This document shows, one piece after another, positions 45,922-46,416 of a stretch of 46,416 nucleotides of DNA (its first letter is position 1; every line of letters starts with the position of its first letter). The position numbers and the translations under genes were made by a program. This DNA is from Candidatus Nomurabacteria bacterium (lineage in GTDB: Bacteria; Patescibacteriota; Minisyncoccia; Phycocordibacterales; UBA9973): NCBI GenBank assembly GCA_943356675.1, contig CALRFQ010000007.1, positions 1-46,416 on the forward strand. The letters are read 5' to 3'. The notes beneath the pieces were generated by a model. The model saw only the letters and a program-made list of their open reading frames with translations, searched no databases and was not told the origin of the DNA.

Positions 45922-45945
45922 AAACCGGAACGCAATGTCCGGTTT
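45922..45945. terminator. Terminator-like hairpin after cca
   Basis: AAACCGGA-CGCAATG-TCCGGTTT-type pairing with preceding A-tract. Confidence 0.6.
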
Positions 45946-45966
45946 CGCAATGTAAAAAATTCCAAT

Positions 45967-46239
45967 CTAAACCACAAATGTAAACCAATCAGCAAACTCA
46001 GAGGGTGATTCAATAAGTTTAAAGTCAAAGCCAGTCAATTCTCTCAATTTTAAAACTATTCTCATATCATCTCCGTTAAATATGGTACCTTCTCCACCCC
46101 CTTCACTTTCAAAAATAAGAGCATTCCCATCTCTTATTAGCATAAAACGGCAGTGGCCGTCGTTATCTTCAGCGGATTTAATTCTAAAGATGTCACCAGG
46201 CTGAATGCCTGTATTTTTCTTTGTTATTGGATGTATCAT
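45967..46239 (-). CDS. Hypothetical small protein
   Basis: Plausible intact ORF MIHPITKKNTGIQPGDIFRIKSAEDNDGHCRFMLIRDGN..., convergent with cca; no family recognised. Confidence 0.5.
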   Translation of the reverse strand: MIHPITKKNTGIQPGDIFRIKSAEDNDGHCRFMLIRDGNALIFESEGGGEGTIFNGDDMRIVLKLRELTGFDFKLIESPSEFADWFTFVV

Positions 46240-46416
46240 TTATGTAGTGTTCAGAAACCCTGTTCACGGTTTTAAATTTATTAAATAACTTTACTTTGTT
46301 GTTCATAGTATAGCAGTTTATTTAGTAAATGTCAATATATTAAAACATTAATTATCATAATATATATATAAAATAAGGATGTTTTTACAGATATTATTGT
46401 TTGTCAGAATAATTGA

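Overview
AT-rich bacterial chromosome segment whose gene content looks like Patescibacteria/CPR (probably Parcubacteria-like; this placement is inferred from protein families, not from a marker-gene tree). Core genes recognised from translated sequence: rpmB, mscL, guaA, a Fe/Mn-type SOD, a split comEC (competence domain and MBL domain as separate ORFs), rnhA, recJ, a HIT protein, pgk, tpiA, a type IV pilus block (four prepilin-like proteins, pilC, pilB), a cluster of large surface proteins, nusA, ppa, tig, clpP, rny, a TrmB-like regulator, dapF, HU, yraN, cca and four tRNAs. A long ORF running off the left edge (1..1727, minus) is missing from the supplied ORF track. The most unusual signals are: (1) three copies of a 34-bp operator-like palindrome, TTACC-N5-TTCGCCATGGCGAA-N5-GGTAA, flanking a two-gene cassette (PaaX/Cas2-like regulator plus a Cys-rich protein) inserted between guaA and the comEC MBL gene; (2) short gene-less palindromic elements at gene 3' ends that duplicate the host gene's 3' end. 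Two related elements follow tRNA-Gly(GCC) and tRNA-Pro(TGG) and carry direct and inverted copies of the host tRNA's 3' end. A third, different element follows rny, where the last 14 codons and a stop are duplicated with 13 synonymous and no nonsynonymous differences; (3) three Bacteroidota-like secreted or lipoprotein genes, one with a T9SS-type C-terminal sorting domain, inserted at terminators in a CPR backbone; (4) a promoter-proximal intrinsic-terminator-like hairpin in the nusA leader; (5) a trigger factor that appears to lack the PPIase domain. All calls are by eye; no searches or folding programs were run.
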